Of a DNA stretch of 14,559 bases, positions 6,000 to 12,958 are shown in pieces. Position 1 is the stretch's first letter. Each line of letters begins with the position of its first letter. A model generated the notes under the pieces. That model saw only the letters and a program-made list of their open reading frames with translations, was not told where the DNA came from and did not search any database. This stretch comes from Opacimonas sp964559075. GTDB taxonomy: Bacteria; Pseudomonadota; Gammaproteobacteria; Enterobacterales; Alteromonadaceae. A program made the translations under genes and the position numbers. The stretch is taken from NCBI GenBank assembly GCA_964559075.1, contig CAZLGJ010000072.1, positions 1-14,559 on the forward strand, in the 5' to 3' direction.

Positions 6000-8129
6000 C
6001 TACATTTTCCAAGTTAAACTAAGTGTGTAATTACGCGGTGCGCCATAATAACCCTGAGCCCAGTATAGCGAGTTAATGTATTTTTCATCAGTCACGTTAT
6101 TAATATTTAACGCTACCTGTACGTCTTCTGTCAGTGCATATCGCGCCATCAAGCCGACCAGTGCATAACTATCTTGCTCGGTGATAATTTGCTCACCTGA
6201 ATTGGCAAAGCCTTCACTGACCACACCTTGATTGCGTGAAATGGCGTTTTGCCAGCGAATGTTAGTGCCCACAGTTAGCCCTGGAAGAGCTGCAAAATTA
6301 TGTGTGGCCGCCAGTTTAATGATGCTGCTAGGAGTGAAGTCTGCGATCGTTTCATCACCCTTGATATCAAAGTCAGTCCAACCGAAGCTCACTTGTGAAT
6401 GCTCACCGATTTGTCCTGATACCTCTAATTCAAAACCATCGCTTGATACCCCTTCTACGCCAATATAGCGCTGTTCTGTAGGTGGTAAATCCGCAGTACG
6501 GTCATCGACAATAGCGACATTTTTTTGTACCACGTCAAAATATGCCAGTGAGCTCACTAATAAACCATCATACATGGTATGTTTAAAGCCAATTTCTTTG
6601 CTCTCACCAGTGATCGGTTCTAGCTGCTCATCATTGATATCCAGTTCATATTGCGACTGGAAAGTCTCGGTATAGCTGGCATACGCCATTAACTGGTCCG
6701 ATACTTCGTACACAAGGCCGGCATAAGGCACGATAACATCGTCTTCACGGTCACGTGGAACATCATAAGACGTACCTGTCACTTTATAATCATTGTGGCG
6801 CGCACCCACTAACGCATGGATATTATCTGCAAGGCTCAAACGTGCGCTGGCGTAGATTGAGCGCTGTTTAAACTCAACGTCACTGCCTGTTTGGCCATCG
6901 GCAAATGTCGGCATGGGCGTGTCGCCATCCCAACTAGGTAGCGCTGGCATGACAGGAAAGCCATTACCAGTGGTAAAGTCATACAAAGAGACATCTTGGT
7001 ATTCTAGTTTGGCATCATTGTAACCAAACACCACCTGGTGCTCCTGACCAAATGCTGCAAAAGCCCCCGTTACATATAAATCGAAAGAGGTCTGTTTATC
7101 ATCCAAATCGTATTCACTGGCATAGCCAAATAATCCCAGCTCGGTATCACTATCAGGTGTGCCATAGACGTAGAACAGTTCAGAGTCTTCATCCGTACTG
7201 CGGTATGTGTAAGACGTGCGTAAAGTCCAGTCATCATTGAGATAATGCTGCAACTCCAACACACTTTCACTGCGATCAACGGCCCAGTTTGACCAGTTCG
7301 CTGAGGTGTTGGTGCCTACAGCATAATTAGTTGCTGAACCATCGGTATAATAGAGTGGGTTTGCACCCCAGTTGTTGCCATCCGCTGCCTCGGATAAGCT
7401 ACTGTGGCTAAACGATAATTGTGTGCTGTCACTCAAGTCAGCCACAATTGAAGTATACAATACGGTTTTATCTTTGCTGTATCGGTCAAGGTATGATTCT
7501 TGGTCTTGTTTGACCGCGACCACACGGGCGTTAAGGTTATTACTTATGGCTTTATTGCCATCAATTTGTAAGCGTTTATTGCTCCATGAGCCTATTGATC
7601 CAGTGATTGTTAAGGCATCTTGCGCAGTTGCGCGCTTACGAATAAAGTTCACTGTCGCAGAAGGATTACCCACCCCTGTCATCAACCCGTTTGCACCGCG
7701 AATGACTTCAATACGCTCATAAATAGCCGTATCTTCACTTGCGTGATAATTGCCATTTATTAACGGTAAGCCAATGCCATCAATCTGAAAGTTGGTAATA
7801 TCAAAGCCACGTGCGGTGTAGTAAGTACGATCAGTCTCTATACGCTGCACGTTCACACCCGTTACTGTATCTAATGCTGCATTCAAATTATCAATTTGAA
7901 AATCTGCGATTTGCGCAGCGGTGAGGACCGAGACTGATTGTGGAATATCAATGATAGACAAATCTAGGCGAGATGCGCCACTGACTTCGTCTGCCGAATA
8001 GCCTTCTGCATAAGTGCCGATGACGCTGATTTTTTCAATATCAGCATTGTTATCGTTGTTGGCAAGTGCGAGGGGTGTGGTAAGTGCCGCAACTACCGAT
8101 GCGGCTAGGAGTGATGGGTGTGCTTGCAT
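6000..8129 (-). CDS. TonB-dependent siderophore receptor (709 aa)
   Basis: This outer-membrane receptor likely imports a ferric siderophore; the plug resembles the FpvA/FhuE/FoxA class (DIPQSVSVLTAAQIADF, then YTARGFDITNFQIDGI, ERIEVIRGANGLMTGVGNPS, NFIRKR). Starting at the ATG at 8129, residues 1-23 form a signal peptide (QAHPSLLAASVVAALTTPLALA), followed by a TonB-box-like IEKISVIG at 31-38. There is no STN domain. The barrel ends with NNVTDEKYINSLYW, then GAPRNYTLSLTWKM, a layout typical of this class, though the last residue is Met instead of the usual Phe or Trp. The longer in-frame start at 8210 is rejected because it lies upstream of the predicted promoter and would add a non-signal leader; AGGA about 13 bases before 8129 supports the shorter form. 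It is first gene of an operon with the PepSY protein. The natural ligand (hydroxamate or mixed type) cannot be read from the sequence. Confidence 0.92.
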   Translation of the reverse strand: MQAHPSLLAASVVAALTTPLALANNDNNADIEKISVIGTYAEGYSADEVSGASRLDLSIIDIPQSVSVLTAAQIADFQIDNLNAALDTVTGVNVQRIETDRTYYTARGFDITNFQIDGIGLPLINGNYHASEDTAIYERIEVIRGANGLMTGVGNPSATVNFIRKRATAQDALTITGSIGSWSNKRLQIDGNKAISNNLNARVVAVKQDQESYLDRYSKDKTVLYTSIVADLSDSTQLSFSHSSLSEAADGNNWGANPLYYTDGSATNYAVGTNTSANWSNWAVDRSESVLELQHYLNDDWTLRTSYTYRSTDEDSELFYVYGTPDSDTELGLFGYASEYDLDDKQTSFDLYVTGAFAAFGQEHQVVFGYNDAKLEYQDVSLYDFTTGNGFPVMPALPSWDGDTPMPTFADGQTGSDVEFKQRSIYASARLSLADNIHALVGARHNDYKVTGTSYDVPRDREDDVIVPYAGLVYEVSDQLMAYASYTETFQSQYELDINDEQLEPITGESKEIGFKHTMYDGLLVSSLAYFDVVQKNVAIVDDRTADLPPTEQRYIGVEGVSSDGFELEVSGQIGEHSQVSFGWTDFDIKGDETIADFTPSSIIKLAATHNFAALPGLTVGTNIRWQNAISRNQGVVSEGFANSGEQIITEQDSYALVGLMARYALTEDVQVALNINNVTDEKYINSLYWAQGYYGAPRNYTLSLTWKM

Positions 8130-8166
8130 AATTATGTCGTCCTGAGTGTAACAATTTCCGGCAAGT

Positions 8167-8194
8167 ATTTTACTTAATTCTTTGCTAATGTAAA
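8167..8194 (-). promoter_or_regulatory. Sigma-70 promoter of the siderophore receptor operon
   Basis: On the minus strand TTTACA (8194-8189) and TAAAAT (8172-8167) are separated by 16 bases, each one mismatch from consensus. Transcription would begin near 8160, about 30 bases before the ATG at 8129. Confidence 0.6.
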
Positions 8195-8195
8195 T

Positions 8196-8214
8196 AGGAT
8201 TGATTAGCATTTAT
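8196..8214. promoter_or_regulatory. Fur-box-like operator of the siderophore receptor operon
   Basis: On the minus strand the 19-mer ATAAATGCTAATCAATCCT retains AATGnTAATCAnT of the Fur consensus GATAATGATAATCATTATC. It abuts the -35 element of the receptor promoter. Part of it is mirrored as GCTAAT/ATTAGC across 8184-8209. Iron-repressed expression is therefore likely. Confidence 0.6.
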
Positions 8215-8279
8215 ATTTATTTCTTGTAATCCCTTTTTCTCACTCACGAAGTGTCACCTTGTGGTTTTACAATATAATT

Positions 8280-8293
8280 GTTAGAATTCTAAC
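8280..8293. promoter_or_regulatory. Perfect 14-bp palindrome upstream of putP, possible operator
   Basis: GTTAGAATTCTAAC is a perfect palindrome 74 bases before the putP start, set in AT-rich sequence between divergent genes. It has the size of a binding site for a dimeric regulator. No regulator is identified. Confidence 0.45.
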
Positions 8294-8309
8294 TAATATT
8301 TCTTCGTTG

Positions 8310-8341
8310 ACCCTTTAAAAAATCATTTTAATGGGTTTTTT
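8310..8341 (+). promoter_or_regulatory. Terminator-like hairpin in the putP leader, possible attenuator
   Basis: ACCCTTTAAAA pairs with TTTTAATGGGT (one T-T mismatch, 5-base loop) and is followed by a run of T ending at 8341, only 25 bases before the putP ATG. The shape is that of an intrinsic terminator facing the gene. Transcripts starting upstream would pass through it, so it could attenuate putP-proB or stop read-in. A promoter downstream of it could also exist. Confidence 0.45.
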
Positions 8342-8366
8342 CTATTGATAATTAATTTGAGAACAA

Positions 8367-9869
8367 ATGTTTTCGTATACGTTTTTTGCAATTTTTTTAT
8401 ACTTCTTGATGCTGGTTGGCGTGGGTGTGTACGCCATGCAGCGCTCCACCTCCAACAATAGTGAATACCTATTAGGCGGCAGAAATGTCAACGCCGGGGT
8501 CACCGCACTCTCTGCTGGTGCCTCGGATATGAGTGGCTGGATGTTGATGGGGTTACCCGGTGCAGCCTTTGTAGCTGGGTTGGATGCCATGTGGATAGCT
8601 GTTGGCTTAATTATTGGTGCTTATGTGAATTATCAAGTGGTTGCGCCGCGTTTACGCGTGTTTACTGCGCTGGCCGATGATACGCTGACCATTCCAGAGT
8701 TTTTTGCCCAGCGCTTTGCGCGGCCCCATAGTGCCATTAGGATCATTGCGGCGGTGGTGATTATTTTATTTTTTACTGTTTATACTGCTTCAGGTCTGGT
8801 TGCCGGCGGCAAATTATTTGCTGCGGCGCTCGGTGCGCACTATGTCTGGGGGATCATTGCCACGGTCAGTATTGTGGTGCTTTACACCGTATTGGGTGGG
8901 TTTTTGGCAGTGAGCATCGGTGACTTTATTCAAGGCGTCATTATGTTGCTGGCATTAATTGCCGTGCCTCTGGTGACTTTTGGCGAGTTTGAACCGGCGC
9001 AGATGTCGCATCTGAGCGAGTCAGTCAGCCTGAATATTACCTCGCTAGATATCATCGCCACGGTGAGTTTATTGACTTGGGGGCTTGGGTATTTTGGTCA
9101 GCCGCATATTATCGTGCGTTTTATGGCAATAAAATCTCCAGCCCTGTTGCCGCGAGCACGCTGGATCGGCCTATCTTGGATGAGTATTGCGATATTCGGT
9201 GCCGTAATGACGGGGCTGGTGGGCGCATCTTATTTTGCCGGAACGAATATTGAAGGAAGCACGCAGAGTCTAGCTGATCCTGAAACCGTGTTTATTGAGC
9301 TCTCCCAACTGTTGTTTCATCCATTCATCGCCGGCTGGCTACTGGCAGCTATCTTGGCTGCGATTATGAGTACGATCTCATCTCAGCTACTGGTCTCTTC
9401 AAGCTCACTGGTTGAGGATATTTACAAACAGTTTTCACCTCAGCCGCCGACATCTCAGCAGCTGCTGATCGCCAGCCGCGTCTGCGTACTGATTGTTGCG
9501 GTCGTTGCGGTACTCATTGCCTTGGATAGTGAGAGCAGCGTGTTGGGCTTAGTTGCCAATGCATGGGCGGGTTTTGGTGCGGCGTTTGGCCCAGTGGTTA
9601 TCTTGAGTCTATGGTGGCAACGCCTGACTTACGCCGGTGCGCTAGCTGGAATTGTAGTGGGTGCGTTAACAGTACTCGTGTGGTCCTATGTGCCGGTTAC
9701 GGCAGATGGGCAAACGCTGAGCGTGTGGTTTTATGAGCTCTTACCAGGCTTTATCGCCAGCACGATTGCCATCATCGTGGTTAGTTTATGCAGCGCGCCA
9801 CCAGCATCAAAAGCGCTGACTTGGTTTGCACAAACACAACAAAAGGTAGCACATTTCAATGCAAAATAA
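8367..9869 (+). CDS. putP: Sodium/proline symporter PutP (500 aa)
   Basis: This inner-membrane transporter of the sodium:solute symporter family takes up proline with Na+. The sequence follows E. coli PutP along its length (500 against 502 aa). TM1 lies at residues 5-24, then LLGGRNV, and TM2 holds TALSAGASDMSGW with the Na+-binding Asp54 and neighbouring Ser56 and Gly57, followed by LMGLPGA. Further matches are LFFTVYTASGLVAGG, LGGFLAVSIGDFIQ, GLGYFGQPHIIVRFMA, LLAAILAAIMSTISSQLLVSSS, EDIYK and WAGFGAAFGPVV. About 13 membrane segments are expected. The start follows only a weak GAGA ribosome site. Its last 11 bases overlap the glutamate 5-kinase gene, so the two are co-translated. No putA (proline oxidation) gene is nearby, which points to osmoprotection or salvage instead of catabolism at this locus; that part is inference. 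Confidence 0.95.
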   Translation: MFSYTFFAIFLYFLMLVGVGVYAMQRSTSNNSEYLLGGRNVNAGVTALSAGASDMSGWMLMGLPGAAFVAGLDAMWIAVGLIIGAYVNYQVVAPRLRVFTALADDTLTIPEFFAQRFARPHSAIRIIAAVVIILFFTVYTASGLVAGGKLFAAALGAHYVWGIIATVSIVVLYTVLGGFLAVSIGDFIQGVIMLLALIAVPLVTFGEFEPAQMSHLSESVSLNITSLDIIATVSLLTWGLGYFGQPHIIVRFMAIKSPALLPRARWIGLSWMSIAIFGAVMTGLVGASYFAGTNIEGSTQSLADPETVFIELSQLLFHPFIAGWLLAAILAAIMSTISSQLLVSSSSLVEDIYKQFSPQPPTSQQLLIASRVCVLIVAVVAVLIALDSESSVLGLVANAWAGFGAAFGPVVILSLWWQRLTYAGALAGIVVGALTVLVWSYVPVTADGQTLSVWFYELLPGFIASTIAIIVVSLCSAPPASKALTWFAQTQQKVAHFNAK

Positions 9870-10989
9870 CGACATACAAGTTAATCATACTAGCGACACG
9901 CCATGGCAACGTATTGTTGTCAAAGTTGGCAGTGCTCTGATTGCACCCAATCGTCAAGGGTGTAGCAGCCAGTATTTGTTGAGTATTGCTAATTTTATCG
10001 TGCGTTGCCGCATGAAAGGGATTGAGGTGATTTTGGTGTCATCCGGTTCAGTGGCTGCAGGCTCACACAAGTTTCAAAAAACGGACAAGGCCTCGATGAC
10101 GTTAAAAAAAGCCATGGCGGCCACTGGTCAATCTGAGATGATGGCCACCTGGGATCGCTTATTTGATTTTGCCACGGCGCAGCTACTGCTAACCCATGCT
10201 GATTTAAAAGATCGCGCGCGCTTTATCAGTATCCGCGATACAGTAAATGAGTTGTTGCACCATCAGATTTTGCCGGTGATCAATGAAAATGACGCGGTTA
10301 CCACCGATAAGCTCAAAGTAGGCGATAACGATAACTTATCGGCCATGGTGGCTAGTGCTGCAAATGCGGATGCGCTGATTATCTGTTCAGATATCAATGG
10401 CTTATATGATAAAAATCCTTCAACTAACAGCGATGCAAAGCTCATCACCGATGTGCATCACATTGATGAAAGCGTGTATGCGATGGCGGGAGGCGCGGTC
10501 AGTGCAGTTGGCACTGGAGGTATGAAAACCAAGCTACAAGCTGCCGAAAAAGCCGTTTCTCACGGCATAGACACCTTTATCGTCAACGGGTTTACTGGGC
10601 ACAGTTTTAACCAATTGCTGGCCGGTAATAATCCAGGCACACATTTTCATCCCTATCAACAGCCGATGCAGGATCACGCGCACTGGATGCGTCATGCTAC
10701 CAGAGAGCAGGGTGAGATTGTGGTTAAAGATCAGGTGAATTTGGCGACCAATGCCATCCACAAAGATCTCTCACCGCAAGATTTGATGGGCGTGGTGGGC
10801 GAGTTTGACGCAGGAGATACCGTGATGCTGCGCCGCCAAGATGGCAATAAACTAGCTAAGGTAAAAACCAACTACAGCAGCTGTTTGTTGCGTTTTGTAG
10901 TGAAGCAGGATGACGACGTGTTATCTAATAGTCTCAACGATATTGATGCGCCGCTGTTGTCTGAAAAGTTTGTCGCGGTGATCGACTAA
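9859..10989 (+). CDS. proB: Glutamate 5-kinase (gamma-glutamyl kinase), 376 aa
   Basis: This cytosolic enzyme phosphorylates glutamate with ATP, the first step of proline synthesis. The N-terminal amino-acid-kinase domain shows IVVKVGSALI, VILVSSGSVAAG, LLLTHADLKDRARF, PVINENDAV, KVGDNDNLSA, SDINGLY and GTGGMKTKLQAA, all in the order of E. coli ProB, including the Asp of the ADxxDR segment where feedback-resistance changes are known. Residues from about 285 on form the C-terminal PUA domain (REQGEIVVKDQ, LMGVVGEFDAGDTVML). It is slightly longer than the E. coli enzyme (367 aa), mainly from an N-terminal extension. The start codon lies inside the end of putP, with AAAGG 12 bases upstream. No proA follows, unlike the usual proBA operon: the downstream gene is convergent. 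It may be a second ProB used with PutP, or the sole one with proA elsewhere. Confidence 0.93.
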   Translation: MQNNDIQVNHTSDTPWQRIVVKVGSALIAPNRQGCSSQYLLSIANFIVRCRMKGIEVILVSSGSVAAGSHKFQKTDKASMTLKKAMAATGQSEMMATWDRLFDFATAQLLLTHADLKDRARFISIRDTVNELLHHQILPVINENDAVTTDKLKVGDNDNLSAMVASAANADALIICSDINGLYDKNPSTNSDAKLITDVHHIDESVYAMAGGAVSAVGTGGMKTKLQAAEKAVSHGIDTFIVNGFTGHSFNQLLAGNNPGTHFHPYQQPMQDHAHWMRHATREQGEIVVKDQVNLATNAIHKDLSPQDLMGVVGEFDAGDTVMLRRQDGNKLAKVKTNYSSCLLRFVVKQDDDVLSNSLNDIDAPLLSEKFVAVID

Positions 10990-11011
10990 GGATTCAGTGT
11001 ATTGGTGATGC

Positions 11012-11833
11012 TTAAAACAGCCAGCGTTTGAGTTCACTGAGGTTGCTAACAATGACTTGCTGCGCTTTGGGGTCGGCATGGATCGTGTGCCCATCAATGC
11101 GCAGCATTTGCAACAAGTAAGGCAGTAAAGACGCTCGCACCTCGATATTTAGGCGCATGTCGGTCATGCCATAGTCATCGGCCACCACCTGCTGCTGTGC
11201 AGGGGTTAAGCGCTGGTCTGGCACTATACTGGCAGTTACCCAGGTATGCCACGCTATATCATTGTGGGCATCGACATCGCTATCGCCCAAAATGTCGATA
11301 TCGGATTTGAAACGACTCAATACAAAGTCTCGGAAGTCTTGGTTTTTTTCACAAAAAGCACGTACGTGCCAGCGCGTGCCGGAGTGTGCAATCGCATGTG
11401 GGACGATAATTCGCCCGGATTTGTCCGGCGCGTTGACTGAACGGTAATCTACCTCTAGGCGCAGATTGTCACGGCAGGCTTGTTTGATCAAGCGAAAAAT
11501 AGCTGGCGGCACGGTAAACTCAGGCAGTGGCAAAGCGTGGGTAATATTTTGATTTTCTGAAGTGCTAGCAAAGTGTAAATACTCACTAAAACCACCATCT
11601 GTGATTTTACATACAAACTGTGGCGTGGCCTCGTAGCGTTTGGTTTTGCCGTTGTAGCTGAGATTTTGCGGCGCAACAGTTTCGCGATAAATTTTGAGAT
11701 CTTTTGACGCTTGCTGCCGCCCAATACCAAAGTGCGCACAGATAACCTTGGTATTAATTACCCCTTCCCACAAACACATCAGCTCAATAAAGCGCAAGCG
11801 CTGGGATTGTTCGTATTTAATATCTGCTTGCAT
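11012..11833 (-). CDS. WYL-domain transcriptional regulator, BrxR/CapW-like (273 aa)
   Basis: This is a likely DNA-binding repressor. Residues 10-55 form a winged helix-turn-helix (RLRFIELMCLWEGVINTKVI, then FGIGRQQASKDLKIYRE). A WYL domain spans about 110-185, with YRS at 130 and a W-H-V version of the WYL core in GTRWHVRAFCE, followed by FRDFVLSRF. A C-terminal WCX-like extension ends in ELKRWLF. This architecture and the RQQAS.DL...FRDFVLSR pattern match the BrxR/CapW group that controls BREX, CBASS and other defence islands, where the WYL pocket senses a ligand. No defence gene is present nearby, so the target is unknown. AAGGA lies about 9 bases before the start. It follows the COG0523 gene by 28 bases in the same direction and may be co-transcribed; it converges with proB (22-base gap, no clear terminator). 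The WYL call is firm, the subgroup moderate. Confidence 0.85.
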   Translation of the reverse strand: MQADIKYEQSQRLRFIELMCLWEGVINTKVICAHFGIGRQQASKDLKIYRETVAPQNLSYNGKTKRYEATPQFVCKITDGGFSEYLHFASTSENQNITHALPLPEFTVPPAIFRLIKQACRDNLRLEVDYRSVNAPDKSGRIIVPHAIAHSGTRWHVRAFCEKNQDFRDFVLSRFKSDIDILGDSDVDAHNDIAWHTWVTASIVPDQRLTPAQQQVVADDYGMTDMRLNIEVRASLLPYLLQMLRIDGHTIHADPKAQQVIVSNLSELKRWLF

Positions 11834-11861
11834 GGGGGGCAGTCCTTGACTTTACTCGGTG

Positions 11862-12947
11862 CTAATCTTGAGTATGCACATTCAACATGATTTGTATCGA
11901 TTCTGCTATCTGCTGAGCTTGATAGCCATCATCCACAATGAATTCCAAGCGACTATCGTCACTGGGCTCACAACTTGCGATATCTCGCTCGGTATCGTTT
12001 TGGTTGATACTAAACCAGCCTTGAGTAGTGCGCAACACCCCTTTTAAACGCGTCACGGCAATACTGGCAAGCGTCATCTGTAGCTCATCATAGTCAATGG
12101 CGATAGAGGGTTCGCAGATCCAGCCATAGGCAAAAAATCCCTGCCCCTCGTTAAACACCATGTTGATGGGAGAGGTTTGCGGCGCGTCTATAGCTTGTTG
12201 CTGTTCGGGTTCGTGGCTGTGGTCGTGAGTATGATCATGGCTGTGGTCATGACTGTCTTCGTGGTTGTGTTCATGGCATGACTGCTCACTGTGGGCGCGC
12301 GGGCAAGAGCCTGATAATGCCGCTAATGGAATTGGGCTGCTATGCGTGTCACTGCGCGTCACATGGGTTAATTGTAGCTCTGTCAGGTAGTCTTCAAGTG
12401 CCTGCCAATCTGCATTTGTATAATGTTCTGACTTGGTCGAGACAATATGGTCAGCAATCTGCAGCTGCTCTTGAAAAGTCGGGTGCGCACGCCAACGGGG
12501 TTGCGCAAGTTTACGCGCATCAATTAAGGCAAAGGTCGTTTGCACGTTGAGCACATCCTGATAATGCGGCTCACGCAGGGTTTGCAGGACTTCGGTTGGA
12601 TGACCTAGGCCCGTTGGTTCAATTAACAATCGGTCAGGTTTTGCAATGGCCAAGAGTTGATTCAGCGCTATTTGCATCGGCAACCCTGACGTACAGCACA
12701 TGCAACCGCCAGGGACTTCGCGAATAAAAACAGCTGGTGATTCGCTATCCTCTGGCGCGTGCTCGTCTGGGCGCGAGGCCGCGGTTAATAGTGCACCATC
12801 AATGCCGACCTCGCCAAATTCATTGACTAACACGGCCCAGCGTTCGTGTTGGGGTTTTTGTGCGAGTAAGTTGAGGATAAATGTGGTTTTACCGGCACCT
12901 AAACTGCCGGTAATGATATTGGTTGGGGTTGCTTTGAGTGTGTGCAA
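11862..12947 (-). CDS. COG0523-family (CobW/ZigA/YjiA-like) GTPase, putative zinc metallochaperone (361 aa)
   Basis: This G3E-type GTPase probably delivers metal to client enzymes. Walker A is GSLGAGKTT (residues 14-22), the metal-binding GCMCC motif (CxCC, Cys82/84/85) is intact, and the LLIEPTGLGHP segment at 108-117 is typical of the family. The guanine-recognition motif reads TKSE at 171-174 where TKTD or NKxD is usual, so the Asp is replaced by Glu. A histidine-rich stretch (about residues 225-246, alternating H-D/S/E) probably binds Zn2+ or a similar ion. The C-terminal domain (GFFAYGWICEPSIAIDYDEL, RLKGVLRTTQGWFSINQN) is the CobW_C fold. The start is TTG at 12947, 11 bases after the preceding gene, with GGA six bases upstream; no ATG fits. 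Operon position behind a Zur-like palindrome favours a zinc-starvation role, though the cobalamin branch of the family cannot be excluded. Confidence 0.88.
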   Translation of the reverse strand: MHTLKATPTNIITGSLGAGKTTFILNLLAQKPQHERWAVLVNEFGEVGIDGALLTAASRPDEHAPEDSESPAVFIREVPGGCMCCTSGLPMQIALNQLLAIAKPDRLLIEPTGLGHPTEVLQTLREPHYQDVLNVQTTFALIDARKLAQPRWRAHPTFQEQLQIADHIVSTKSEHYTNADWQALEDYLTELQLTHVTRSDTHSSPIPLAALSGSCPRAHSEQSCHEHNHEDSHDHSHDHTHDHSHEPEQQQAIDAPQTSPINMVFNEGQGFFAYGWICEPSIAIDYDELQMTLASIAVTRLKGVLRTTQGWFSINQNDTERDIASCEPSDDSRLEFIVDDGYQAQQIAESIQIMLNVHTQD

Positions 12948-12958
12948 AATAGTTCCAG

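Noticed and set aside
7372..7722. 116-codon plus-strand open frame antisense to the siderophore receptor
   Set aside because: It overlaps a strongly supported receptor plug region, has no domain or ribosome site, and is a shadow frame.
8130..8210. Longer N-terminus for the siderophore receptor starting at 8210
   Set aside because: It would begin inside the Fur-like box and upstream of the promoter, and would put 27 non-signal residues before an otherwise standard signal peptide.
10990..11011. Bidirectional terminator between proB and the WYL gene
   Set aside because: The 22-base gap has no stem with T-run on either strand.
12190..12275. Short repeated units (CATGA/GTGGTC-like) suggesting a CRISPR-like or minisatellite array
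   Set aside because: The repetition is explained by alternating His-Asp/Ser codons in the His-rich loop of the COG0523 GTPase; there are no regular repeats with unique spacers.
12278..12550. 90-codon plus-strand open frame antisense to the COG0523 gene
   Set aside because: It is antisense to conserved GTPase sequence and has no recognisable product.
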